Source: Clostridiales bacterium (GTDB taxonomy: Bacteria > Bacillota > Clostridia > UBA1381). Taken from it: a stretch of 6,007 bases of DNA. Shown one piece after another: positions 1 through 5,747 of this stretch (the stretch's first letter is position 1; the number at the start of each line of letters is the position of its first letter). The translations under genes were made by a program, and so were the position numbers. The stretch spans positions 1 through 6,007 of the forward strand of contig DMLG01000039.1 in assembly GCA_003453455.1 (NCBI GenBank), written 5' to 3'. Under the pieces are notes generated by a model. It was not told where the DNA came from, did not search any database, and saw only the letters and a list, made by a program, of their open reading frames with translations.

Positions 1-970
1 TTTCACGGGTGATACAGATTGAGCCTCCGCCTATGCCGACCTTAATAAAGTCCGCACCGCAGTCTGCCAAAAATCTAAATCCTTCCGCGTCAACAACATT
101 TCCTGCACCCACCTTTACACTTTCGCCGTAATTTTTACGAATCCATGAAAGTGTGATTTTCTGCCACTCGGAAAATCCTTCTGATGAATCTATACACAGA
201 ACATCTGCCCCTGCTTCCAAAAGTGCCGGTACACGCTTCTCATAATCTCTTGTATTTATACCTGCACCCACAACATATCTTTTATGTGCGTCAAGAAGTT
301 CATTTGGGTTTTGTTTATGGGAATCATAATCTTTTCTGAATACCATATAACACAAATTTCCCTTATCATCTACAACAGGAAGAGAATTCAATTTATGGTC
401 CCAGATTATGTCATTAGCCTCTTTTAGAGTAGTACCTTCCTTTGCCCATATAAGTTTATCAAATGGTGTCATAAAAGTCTCTACTTTTATATCCTTTTCC
501 ATGCGGCTTACGCGGTAATCGCGGCTTGTTACAATACCTAAAAGTTTTCCGCAAGGCGAGCCGTCCTCGGTAACCGCAATAGTAGAATGTCCCGTTTTCT
601 CAGTTAGTTTTATTACATCTGCTAATGTATCGCAAGGTTTAATATTTGAATCGCTTTTAACAAAGCCTGCTTTATAGGATTTTGCGCGTCTTACCATATC
701 CGCTTCATCTTTTACCGATTGTGAGCCGTAAATAAAAGACACGCCCCCTTGCGTTGCAAGTGCAACAGCAAGCTTATCATCCGAAACGGACTGCATAATT
801 GCGGAAACCAGCGGTATATTCATTGAAATCTGTGTTTCTTCTCCCTTTTTGAATTTTACAAGCGGTGTTTTAAGACTTACCGACTGCGGTATGCACTCCG
901 CTCCCGAATATCCCGGAATTAAAAGATATTCATTAAAAGTGTGGGAAGGTTCATTGATAAAAGTAGCCAT
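1..970 (-). CDS. guaB: IMP dehydrogenase, N-terminal 323 residues (cut by window edge)
   Basis: This enzyme catalyses NAD-dependent oxidation of IMP to XMP, the committed step of GTP synthesis in the cytosol. The frame is open from an ATG at 970 to the left edge, giving 323 of roughly 500 residues. A GGAGG at 977-981, six bases upstream, supports the start. Visible parts are the N-terminal barrel segment ([11 protein letters not shown] 10-20, [11 protein letters not shown] 53-63), two CBS domains (about 106-155 and 165-215), the NAD-site segment GAGINTRD (235-242) and DSSEGFSEW (261-269), and the IMP loop [12 protein letters not shown] (312-323). The catalytic cysteine is C319. The loop reads [12 protein letters not shown] rather than the commoner GIGPGSICTTR. 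From memory this matches the variant found in Tritrichomonas foetus, whose nucleophile is also Cys319. The flap with its Arg-Tyr pair and the C-terminus are outside the window. The gene lies 89 bases downstream of thrC on the same strand, behind a hairpin. Confidence 0.96.
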   Translation of the reverse strand, partial: MATFINEPSHTFNEYLLIPGYSGAECIPQSVSLKTPLVKFKKGEETQISMNIPLVSAIMQSVSDDKLAVALATQGGVSFIYGSQSVKDEADMVRRAKSYKAGFVKSDSNIKPCDTLADVIKLTEKTGHSTIAVTEDGSPCGKLLGIVTSRDYRVSRMEKDIKVETFMTPFDKLIWAKEGTTLKEANDIIWDHKLNSLPVVDDKGNLCYMVFRKDYDSHKQNPNELLDAHKRYVVGAGINTRDYEKRVPALLEAGADVLCIDSSEGFSEWQKITLSWIRKNYGESVKVGAGNVVDAEGFRFLADCGADFIKVGIGGGSICITRE

Positions 971-1002
971 ATTTTTCCTCCGTTAGTTATTTTTATTACA
1001 CA

Positions 1003-1051
1003 AATTCCCGGGTATGCGCAAGGGATAGTTGCTGAGCATAAACCGGGAATT
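1003..1051 (-). other. Long hairpin between thrC and guaB (possible terminator or attenuator)
   Basis: Read on the minus strand, AATTCCCGG (1051-1043) pairs exactly with CCGGGAATT (1011-1003). After a small internal loop, TATGC pairs with GCATA (1017-1013 with 1040-1036). After a three-base bulge, GCAA pairs with TTGC around a seven-base loop (1022-1028). The structure therefore holds 18 pairs in three segments. It lies 8 bases after the thrC stop and about 20 bases before the guaB ribosome binding site. The bases that follow in the guaB direction (TGTGTAATAAAAAT) are not a clean U run, so a classical intrinsic terminator is only one option. A processing site, an mRNA 3'-end stabiliser or a regulatory leader would also fit. 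The pairing is seen directly; the function is inferred. Confidence 0.5.
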
Positions 1052-1059
1052 AAATTTTG

Positions 1060-2562
1060 TTATCCGATTTGCAAAAAGTCGCTGACCACTTGAAGCATAC
1101 TATCCTTATCACAAACCGTGTCAAAAATCTTTGCTTTATCTTTAAGCTCTGAAAGAGATTTTGGAATATCCATTCCGCTGATTTTATTAAGCTCCGAAAG
1201 AAGAGTAAACTCGTCTTTGCCTGCAACAAACGCACAGCCCTTTAAGGCAATCAATACGCTTTGATTAAACTTAAACGGACTTGCGGTTGAAGCGATAATC
1301 GTCTTTGTTTTATCATCATTTAAAGACAAATACTTTTTATATACCGAAAGCGCCACCGCTGTATGAGTATCAGGCACATAGCCGTACTCATCAAAACAAG
1401 CCTTTATTTCGGCAAGAGTTTCATCATCATCGGCAAAGTCTGCATAGAACAAATCCGAAATTTTATTTTTTACACTTTCAGTAACCGAATATTTACCATT
1501 TTCTGAAAGCTCCTGCATCCAATTTCTTACAACAATATCGTCATGCCCCGATAAATCATACAAAAGTCTTTCAAGATTGCTCGAAATCAGTATATCCATA
1601 GACGGTGAAATCGTAGTATGAAAATCACGGTTTCTGTCATATACTCCCGTTTTTATGAAATCGGTCAAAATGTTGTTTTTATTTGACGCACAAATGAATT
1701 TGCTTACAGGAAGTCCCATTTTATAAGCGTAGTATGCTGCAAGAATGTTGCCGAAATTTCCTGTGGGAACAACAATATTCACCTTTTCGCCAAGCTCGGT
1801 TTCACCTGCTTCTAACATATCGCAGTAAGCAGAGAAGTAGTAAACAATCTGCGGAACAAGGCGTCCCCAGTTTATTGAATTGGCACTGGAAAGTTTAAAA
1901 TTATTGCCCGATAAAAGATTTTTGTATCCGCTGTCTGTAAAAATCTTTTTTACGCCGTTTTGTGCATCGTCAAAATTTCCGCTGACGGCAGAAACACAAA
2001 CATTATCCCCTGTTTGCGTTATCATTTGAAGTTTTTGGATTTCGGAAACGCTGTTATCAGGGTAGAACACTACAATTCTTGTACCATCTACATCCGCAAA
2101 ACCTTCAAGTGCCGCCTTTCCCGTATCTCCTGATGTTGCGACAAGTATAACAACCTCTTTATCCTCATTTGTTTTCTTCATAGAGGTGGTTAGAAGATGC
2201 GGCAGTATTTGGAGCGCCATATCCTTAAATGCACAAGTTGGACCGTGCCAAAGCTCCAAAACATACGCACTGTCATTTAGTTTATAAACAGGCGCAATGT
2301 TGTCAGTGCCAAATTTTTCCTTAGTATATGCCTTATTTATACAGTCTTCTAATTCCTTCACGGTAAAGTCGGTAAGAAATAGCGACAAAATTTCAAAAGC
2401 TCGCTGCCTGTAATCCATTTTTGCAAGCTTCTGAATTTGCGATACTGTAATTTCAGGAAAATATTTTGGGACAAAAAGTCCACCGTCATCAGAAAGACCT
2501 TTTTTTATAGCCTCTGATGCGGAAATAGAAATATCCTTATTTCTGGTACTGTTATACTGCAT
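1060..2562 (-). CDS. thrC: Threonine synthase (PLP-dependent)
   Basis: This 500-residue cytosolic enzyme converts O-phospho-L-homoserine to L-threonine and phosphate, the last step of threonine synthesis. The N-terminus (about 1-85) matches the threonine synthase N-domain, with GLSDDGGLFVP at 22-32. The PLP fold follows: HGPTCAFKDMALQ (106-118) places the Schiff-base lysine at K113, VATSGDTGKAA (141-151) is the Ser/Thr-Gly loop, SANSINWGRL is at 226-235, and PTGNFGN (266-272) is a second cofactor loop. The length and N-domain indicate the long threonine synthase class rather than the shorter plant-like or Bacillus type. The ATG at 2562 has AGAGG at 2571-2575, eight bases upstream, and only 17 bases separate it from the stop of the preceding P-loop gene, so co-transcription is likely. 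No homoserine dehydrogenase or kinase gene is in the window, so the pathway genes are at least partly dispersed. Confidence 0.97.
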   Translation of the reverse strand: MQYNSTRNKDISISASEAIKKGLSDDGGLFVPKYFPEITVSQIQKLAKMDYRQRAFEILSLFLTDFTVKELEDCINKAYTKEKFGTDNIAPVYKLNDSAYVLELWHGPTCAFKDMALQILPHLLTTSMKKTNEDKEVVILVATSGDTGKAALEGFADVDGTRIVVFYPDNSVSEIQKLQMITQTGDNVCVSAVSGNFDDAQNGVKKIFTDSGYKNLLSGNNFKLSSANSINWGRLVPQIVYYFSAYCDMLEAGETELGEKVNIVVPTGNFGNILAAYYAYKMGLPVSKFICASNKNNILTDFIKTGVYDRNRDFHTTISPSMDILISSNLERLLYDLSGHDDIVVRNWMQELSENGKYSVTESVKNKISDLFYADFADDDETLAEIKACFDEYGYVPDTHTAVALSVYKKYLSLNDDKTKTIIASTASPFKFNQSVLIALKGCAFVAGKDEFTLLSELNKISGMDIPKSLSELKDKAKIFDTVCDKDSMLQVVSDFLQIG

Positions 2563-2579
2563 TTTTCTTTCCTCTGAAA

Positions 2580-2993
2580 TTATTTAACGTATTTTTTGAT
2601 GTACTCCGGAGCATCTGCAACATCAATTGAAACGGAAAGCTCAAAGTCTATATCAAATTTTTTGCCTACCTCTTCAAGAGAAGACAAGAACTTTTCAAAT
2701 CCTTCCATAGAACCTTTAACAATTTTCAAAGTACCGTCTATGAATATGTTGGTAATATCAAAATTGCCGCTTATAATTCCGCAGATAAATCCCAAAAATT
2801 CATCCCAAGAAGTTATATCGAATTCAGAAGTGTCTGTCATACGGACTTTTGAAATAATATCGTACATATTTTGAGAAATATTATTGCTGATAAACACAAC
2901 ATTTCCCTGAGCGCTCTTTGCCGCGTCATTGACATTTGAAATCAAAACCTTTGTTTTTCCTGTTCCTTTTTTTCCGATTAGAAGTTGTAACAT
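2580..2993 (-). CDS. Small P-loop NTPase-like protein, function unknown
   Basis: This is a 137-residue protein with a clear Walker A motif right at its N-terminus (GKKGTGKT, 7-14), preceded by the hydrophobic strand MLQLLI. A hydrophobic run ending in aspartate, TNIFID (81-86), is a plausible Walker B. A late strand FELSVSID (117-124) could close the sheet, giving a minimal P-loop core with no extra domain. No signal peptide or membrane segment is seen. I recall similar short clostridial proteins being labelled loosely as ATPase or PilT-like, but nothing here resembles the pilus motor PilT, so I assign no function. The ATG at 2993 has AGGAGG at 3003-3008, nine bases upstream. The gene sits between pgi (36-base gap) and thrC (17-base gap) and probably shares their transcript. 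Nucleotide binding is likely; hydrolysis and substrate are unknown. Confidence 0.85.
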   Translation of the reverse strand: MLQLLIGKKGTGKTKVLISNVNDAAKSAQGNVVFISNNISQNMYDIISKVRMTDTSEFDITSWDEFLGFICGIISGNFDITNIFIDGTLKIVKGSMEGFEKFLSSLEEVGKKFDIDFELSVSIDVADAPEYIKKYVK

Positions 2994-3029
2994 ATTTAAC
3001 TTCCTCCTTTTAATTATTTATATTTAAAG

Positions 3030-4373
3030 TTATTTTGAAAGCCTTTTTAAAAGTGCTTCGCGTTCTTCTTCATATCCGGGTTTACCTAAAAGCGCAAACA
3101 TATTTTTCTTATATGCCTCAACACCCGGCTGATTGAACGGATTTACACCAAGGATATATCCGGATATGCCGCAAGCTTTTTCAAAGAAATACACAAGCAT
3201 TCCGAAATTATACGGTGAAATTTCAGAAACCGTAACAGAAAGATTTGGAACTCCTCCGTCAACATGTGCTATTGCTACCGCTTCCGAAGCATTTTGGTTT
3301 ACATAATTTACCGTCTTCCCTTTAAGGAAATTAAGACCGTCAATATTCTGACTATCCTCTTTGATTTCTATATCGCAGACAGGTTTCTCAGTCAAAATTG
3401 CAGTTTCAAACAGCATACGCTGTCCTTCCTGGATATACTGTCCCATGGAATGAAGGTCTGTTGAAAAATCCGCAGATGACGGGAAAATACCTTTGCCGTC
3501 TTTGCCCTCGGATTCACCGAAAAGCTGTTTCCACCATTCTGCAAAATAGTGAATGGAGGGCTCATAATTCACCATCATTTCAACATTTTTGCCCTTTGAA
3601 AGCAGGATATTCCTTACTGCTGCGTACTGGTAGCACTCGTTTTCGTGCAAATTCGGGTTATTATAAAGCGACATTGCCGCCCTTGCACCCTCCATTATTT
3701 TATCAATATCAACGCCTGATACAGCAATCGGCAAAAGTCCGACAGCTGTTAAAACACTATATCTTCCGCCTATATCATCGCTTATCACAAAGCTTTCGTA
3801 GCCTTCACTGTCTGCAAGACTTTTCAAAGCTCCGCGTGCTTTATCCGTTGTTGCATAAATTCGCTTTCTTGCGCCTTCTTTGCCGTACTTCTTTTCCAAA
3901 AGCTCGCGGAAAATTCTGAACGCTATTGCCGGCTCTGTTGTAGTCCCTGATTTTGAGATTACATTAACCGAAAAATCCTTATCCTCTACATATTTTAAAA
4001 GACTGCTGAGATATGACGAGCTTATGCTGTTTCCTGCATACACTATCTGCGGCGTTTTTGCATCCATCCCGGCTCTAAACGGGCTATTTAGCATTTCAAT
4101 TGCTGCCCTTGCACCAAGATACGAACCGCCGATTCCGATAACAACAAGTATTTCGCTGTCCTCTTTTATCCTTTTGGCAGCCTTCTTTATGCGGTCAAAT
4201 TCTTCTTTATCGTAATTTTCAGGAAGATTTACCCAACCTAAAAAGTCGTTTCCTGCACCCGTTTTATTCATAAGCATATCATGCGCGGCAGTTACTCTAT
4301 CCTGCATATCAAAAATTTCCTGTTCGGAAACAAATTTGAGTGCATTTTTATAACTGAATTTCAAGTTTCCCAA
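3030..4373 (-). CDS. pgi: Glucose-6-phosphate isomerase
   Basis: This 447-residue cytosolic enzyme interconverts glucose 6-phosphate and fructose 6-phosphate in glycolysis and gluconeogenesis. The first sugar-isomerase (SIS) domain has [14 protein letters not shown] (78-91) and the phosphate-binding SKSGTTTEP (140-148). The first family signature is around [17 protein letters not shown] (199-215), and the second is at [13 protein letters not shown] (411-423). Likely catalytic residues are E287 in GESEG, H308 in DLHSMG and K422. These sit at the same spacing as the Glu290, His311 and Lys425 I recall for the Bacillus enzyme. The length fits the compact 445-450 residue bacterial form. The start is a TTG at 4373, with GGAGGT at 4382-4387 eight bases upstream; the hydrophilic start MGNLKFSY also fits the family. 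It is the first gene of the probable pgi, P-loop, thrC operon and has a promoter-like sequence upstream. Confidence 0.97.
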   Translation of the reverse strand: MGNLKFSYKNALKFVSEQEIFDMQDRVTAAHDMLMNKTGAGNDFLGWVNLPENYDKEEFDRIKKAAKRIKEDSEILVVIGIGGSYLGARAAIEMLNSPFRAGMDAKTPQIVYAGNSISSSYLSSLLKYVEDKDFSVNVISKSGTTTEPAIAFRIFRELLEKKYGKEGARKRIYATTDKARGALKSLADSEGYESFVISDDIGGRYSVLTAVGLLPIAVSGVDIDKIMEGARAAMSLYNNPNLHENECYQYAAVRNILLSKGKNVEMMVNYEPSIHYFAEWWKQLFGESEGKDGKGIFPSSADFSTDLHSMGQYIQEGQRMLFETAILTEKPVCDIEIKEDSQNIDGLNFLKGKTVNYVNQNASEAVAIAHVDGGVPNLSVTVSEISPYNFGMLVYFFEKACGISGYILGVNPFNQPGVEAYKKNMFALLGKPGYEEEREALLKRLSK

Positions 4374-4381
4374 TTCTGCTT

Positions 4382-4387
4382 ACCTCC
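4382..4387 (-). promoter_or_regulatory. Ribosome binding site fixing the TTG start of pgi
   Basis: GGAGGT on the minus strand lies eight bases before the TTG at 4373. No in-frame ATG is close enough to compete, so this site decides the start. Confidence 0.8.
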
Positions 4388-4416
4388 AAATTGTAACATT
4401 GCATTTATTATCCTAT

Positions 4417-4445
4417 ATTCTAATACAATTTATGGTATAAATCAA
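4417..4445 (-). promoter_or_regulatory. Sigma-A-like promoter of pgi
   Basis: On the minus strand, TTGATT (4445-4440) is followed after exactly 17 bases by TAGAAT (4422-4417), which is 4/6 and 5/6 to the -35 and -10 consensus. Transcription would start near 4410 and give a leader of about 37 bases. Just upstream of the -35 is an A-rich block (A8-TAT-A7 on the minus strand, 4465-4448), which could act as an UP element. Predicted by pattern only. Confidence 0.6.
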
Positions 4446-4476
4446 GGTTTTTTTATATTTTTTTTACCAAATACTA

Positions 4477-4505
4477 TTTTAATTTCAAGAAATTTGTTAT
4501 ATAAT
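4477..4505 (+). promoter_or_regulatory. Probable smpB promoter
   Basis: A perfect TATAAT at 4500-4505 has a weak -35 candidate, TTTTAA (4477-4482), 17 bases upstream. Initiation would fall near 4512, leaving about 25 bases before the TTG start at 4537 and room for the ribosome binding site. The perfect -10 is the main support; the -35 is poor. Confidence 0.5.
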
Positions 4506-4522
4506 AGCTATGCTGACCTTTT

Positions 4523-4530
4523 GGGAGGTG
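4523..4530 (+). promoter_or_regulatory. Ribosome binding site fixing the TTG start of smpB
   Basis: GGGAGGTG, with the GGAGG core at 4524-4528, lies eight bases before the TTG at 4537. The in-frame ATG at 4510 lies upstream of this site and has no comparable Shine-Dalgarno of its own. Confidence 0.8.
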
Positions 4531-4536
4531 TTAATT

Positions 4537-4995
4537 TTGGAAAAAATAAAGATAATTGCAAAAAACAAAAAAGCACAGCATAATTATTTTATATTGAGAA
4601 AAATAGAATGCGGTATAGAACTATACGGCACGGAAATGAAATCTCTCCGTCTTGGAAAAGTTAATATTTCCGACGCGTATGCCTCTATTGATAACGGCGA
4701 GGTTTTTGTAAAGGCGATGAACATATCGCCATACGAGCAGGGAAATATTTTTAACCGTGACCCGTTGCGTCCTAAAAAACTGCTCCTGCACAAAAGCGAA
4801 ATCAGGGCGCTAATCGGCGAATCTGCACAAAACGGATATGCCCTCATTCCCCTTACGGTATATTTAAAAGGCTCTCTTGCAAAACTCGAACTCGGGGTAT
4901 GTAAAGGCAAAAAACTTTATGATAAGCGCAATGATTTAAAAGAAAAATCAGCTAAACGCGATATAGACCGCGCCCTGCGTGAAAAGAACAGATAA
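4537..4995 (+). CDS. smpB: SsrA-binding protein SmpB
   Basis: SmpB binds the tRNA-like part of tmRNA and brings it to stalled ribosomes for trans-translation, tagging the incomplete protein for degradation. From the TTG at 4537 it is 152 residues, a normal family length. The family start [15 protein letters not shown] (5-19) and the GTEMKSLR motif (31-38) are clear, followed by PYEQGN (65-70) and [12 protein letters not shown] (74-85). GKKLYDKR (124-131) leads into a basic C-terminal tail (132-152) that normally becomes helical in the mRNA channel. An ATG at 4510 in the same frame would add nine residues (MLTFWEVLI) absent from the family; it sits before the Shine-Dalgarno and at the predicted transcription start, so I reject it. 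rnr and ssrA, frequent neighbours elsewhere, are not in the window. The gene ends at a bidirectional terminator. Confidence 0.96.
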   Translation: MEKIKIIAKNKKAQHNYFILRKIECGIELYGTEMKSLRLGKVNISDAYASIDNGEVFVKAMNISPYEQGNIFNRDPLRPKKLLLHKSEIRALIGESAQNGYALIPLTVYLKGSLAKLELGVCKGKKLYDKRNDLKEKSAKRDIDRALREKNR

Positions 4996-5002
4996 TCCAT
5001 AC

Positions 5003-5039
5003 AAAAAGTCTGCCCCAAATTTTACAAGGCAGACTTTTT
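5003..5039. terminator. Bidirectional intrinsic terminator
   Basis: AAAAAGTCTGCC (5003-5014) and GGCAGACTTTTT (5028-5039) are perfect 12-base complements around a 13-base loop. On either strand the GC-rich stem core ends in a run of five T. It lies 7 bases after the smpB stop and 2 bases after the stop of the convergent DUF378 gene, so it can terminate both transcripts. Confidence 0.92.
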
Positions 5040-5041
5040 AT

Positions 5042-5251
5042 TTAATTGTGCTGTGGTATTTTGTCCTTGAACAACATTCCTATCGCCCAAAGTCCAGCCA
5101 GAGCGACAATGGTGAAAATTATTCTTGATGCGACTGCTCCTTGTCCGCCGAAAATCGCTGAAACGATATCGAACTTGAAAAGCCCGATGCTTCCCCAATT
5201 TATTGCACCGATTATAACAAGTGTCAGCGCTATATTGTCCATTGTATTCAA
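5042..5251 (-). CDS. DUF378 family small membrane protein
   Basis: This 69-residue protein has two predicted membrane helices, about 7-26 and 40-61. Between them is the family hallmark GAINWGSIGLFKFD (15-28), followed by a glycine-rich loop (FGGQG, 34-38). The C-terminus is short and charged (KDKIPQHN). The pattern matches DUF378 (YuzA-like) proteins, whose function is unknown to me. The start is taken as the TTG at 5251, with AAGGAG at 5265-5260 eight bases upstream. The next in-frame ATG, at 5242, would leave a 17-base gap, so the TTG is preferred and adds only MNT. It ends at the bidirectional terminator shared with smpB and is divergent from the DUF4830-like gene. Confidence 0.88.
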   Translation of the reverse strand: MNTMDNIALTLVIIGAINWGSIGLFKFDIVSAIFGGQGAVASRIIFTIVALAGLWAIGMLFKDKIPQHN

Positions 5252-5277
5252 AATATCATCTCCTTTTAATTTTATAT

Positions 5278-5306
5278 CAATATTATGCCCGATTTTTTCA
5301 TATTAT
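5278..5306 (+). promoter_or_regulatory. Possible sigma-E-like (sporulation) promoter of the DUF4830-like gene
   Basis: CAATATT (5278-5284), 14 bases, then CATATTAT (5299-5306) resembles the mother-cell sigma-E pattern I recall from Bacillus subtilis (about kmATATT, N14, CATACAnT). A perfect TATAAT at 5306-5311 overlaps its end, but I find no good sigma-A -35 at the right distance. Initiation near 5313 would leave about 27 bases before the ATG. AT-rich DNA produces such matches by chance, so this is a hint only. Confidence 0.35.
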
Positions 5307-5310
5307 ATAA
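5282..5310 (-). promoter_or_regulatory. Possible promoter of the DUF378 gene
   Basis: On the minus strand, CATAAT (5287-5282; 5/6 to the -10 consensus) has TTATAT (5310-5305; 3/6 to the -35) 17 bases upstream. Initiation near 5275 would leave a leader of about 24 bases containing the ribosome binding site. The region is very AT-rich, so a chance match is possible. Confidence 0.3.
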
Positions 5311-5330
5311 TACAAAATTTTCATAATATG
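5299..5330. repeat. AT-rich inverted repeat in the divergent intergenic region
   Basis: CATATTAT (5299-5306) is repeated inverted as ATAATATG (5323-5330) with 16 bases between. In addition, 5301-5312 (TATTATATAATA) is a perfect 12-base palindrome. The right arm touches the GGAG of the downstream ribosome binding site. It could be an operator or simply low-complexity AT sequence. Confidence 0.35.
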
Positions 5331-5339
5331 GAGTGAAAT

Positions 5340-5747
5340 ATGAAAAAAATGTTCTTTTTAATAATTATATCTATTGTTCTTATTACTTTTTTCTTTTTAT
5401 TTTATTCAAGCGACATAAATGTGATAAACAAAAGCTTTTTATCAGCATTTTCAATAGAAATATACCCGGAGCCTGTCTCTTTTGAAGAAATAACTGTTCC
5501 AAAAGTTTTTGACAATATATATGAGAGCTATAATTTTCTGCAAATCCAGTCAGGATTTGACCTTTCAAATTACAAAGGTAAAAATGCAGTGCGCTACACC
5601 TACAAAGTGCTGAATTTCCCCGACACAGAGGAAAAAGAGGTATATGCAAATGTTATTTGTATAGATAATACGCCTGTTGGGGGCGATATTTTCTCCCCTG
5701 CAATCGACGGATTTATGCTTCCGCTTAACTATCTTTTAACAAATTAA
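5340..5747 (+). CDS. Membrane-anchored DUF4830-like protein
   Basis: This 135-residue protein has one hydrophobic N-terminal helix (about 5-22, after MKKM). There is no lipobox cysteine and no obvious cleavage site, so it is probably a signal anchor with the rest outside the membrane. The soluble part holds a short domain. A segment around EEITVPKVFDNIYESYN leads to LQIQSGFDLSNYKGK, then RYTYKVLNFP, and ends with ANVICIDNTPVGGDIFSP and a DGFMLPL motif near the C-terminus. From memory this resembles the DUF4830 domain common in Clostridia; its function is unknown. The ATG at 5340 has GGAG at 5330-5333, six bases upstream. It is divergent from the DUF378 gene and converges on spoVAC, sharing four bases at the stops. 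The upstream sequence has a sigma-E-like look, so a sporulation role is possible but unproven. Confidence 0.8.
   Translation: MKKMFFLIIISIVLITFFFLFYSSDINVINKSFLSAFSIEIYPEPVSFEEITVPKVFDNIYESYNFLQIQSGFDLSNYKGKNAVRYTYKVLNFPDTEEKEVYANVICIDNTPVGGDIFSPAIDGFMLPLNYLLTN

Noticed and set aside
976..1027. Separate sigma-A promoter for guaB inside the gap
   Set aside because: The best pairing (TTGCGC with TAATAA at 17 bases) matches only 3/6 at each box and overlaps the hairpin; too weak to list.
971..1059. Purine-type riboswitch before guaB
   Set aside because: The leader is one long hairpin rather than a three-way junction, and I could not find the conserved purine-aptamer loop sequences.
1050..1235. 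61-residue open frame on the plus strand over the thrC end
   Set aside because: It lies antisense to a clear thrC coding region, has no ribosome binding site and resembles no family.
3398..3919. 173-residue open frame on the plus strand within pgi
   Set aside because: It is antisense to conserved pgi sequence, has low-complexity composition and no recognisable motif. The other plus-strand frames within pgi (3264-3464, 3880-4215) fail for the same reasons.
4281..4583. Plus-strand frame across the pgi start and into smpB
   Set aside because: It spans the pgi coding start, the divergent promoters and the smpB start in the wrong frame, with no Shine-Dalgarno.
4996..5041. tmRNA gene ssrA next to smpB
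   Set aside because: The space after smpB is filled by a simple terminator; there is no tRNA-like domain or tag reading frame.
5046..5336. 96-residue plus-strand frame over the DUF378 gene
   Set aside because: It is the mirror of a recognisable DUF378 protein with a good ribosome binding site on the other strand.
5678..5700. Small GGGG/CCCC stem near the end of the DUF4830-like gene as a terminator
   Set aside because: It has only about four pairs, lies inside conserved coding sequence and has no T run at the stem end.
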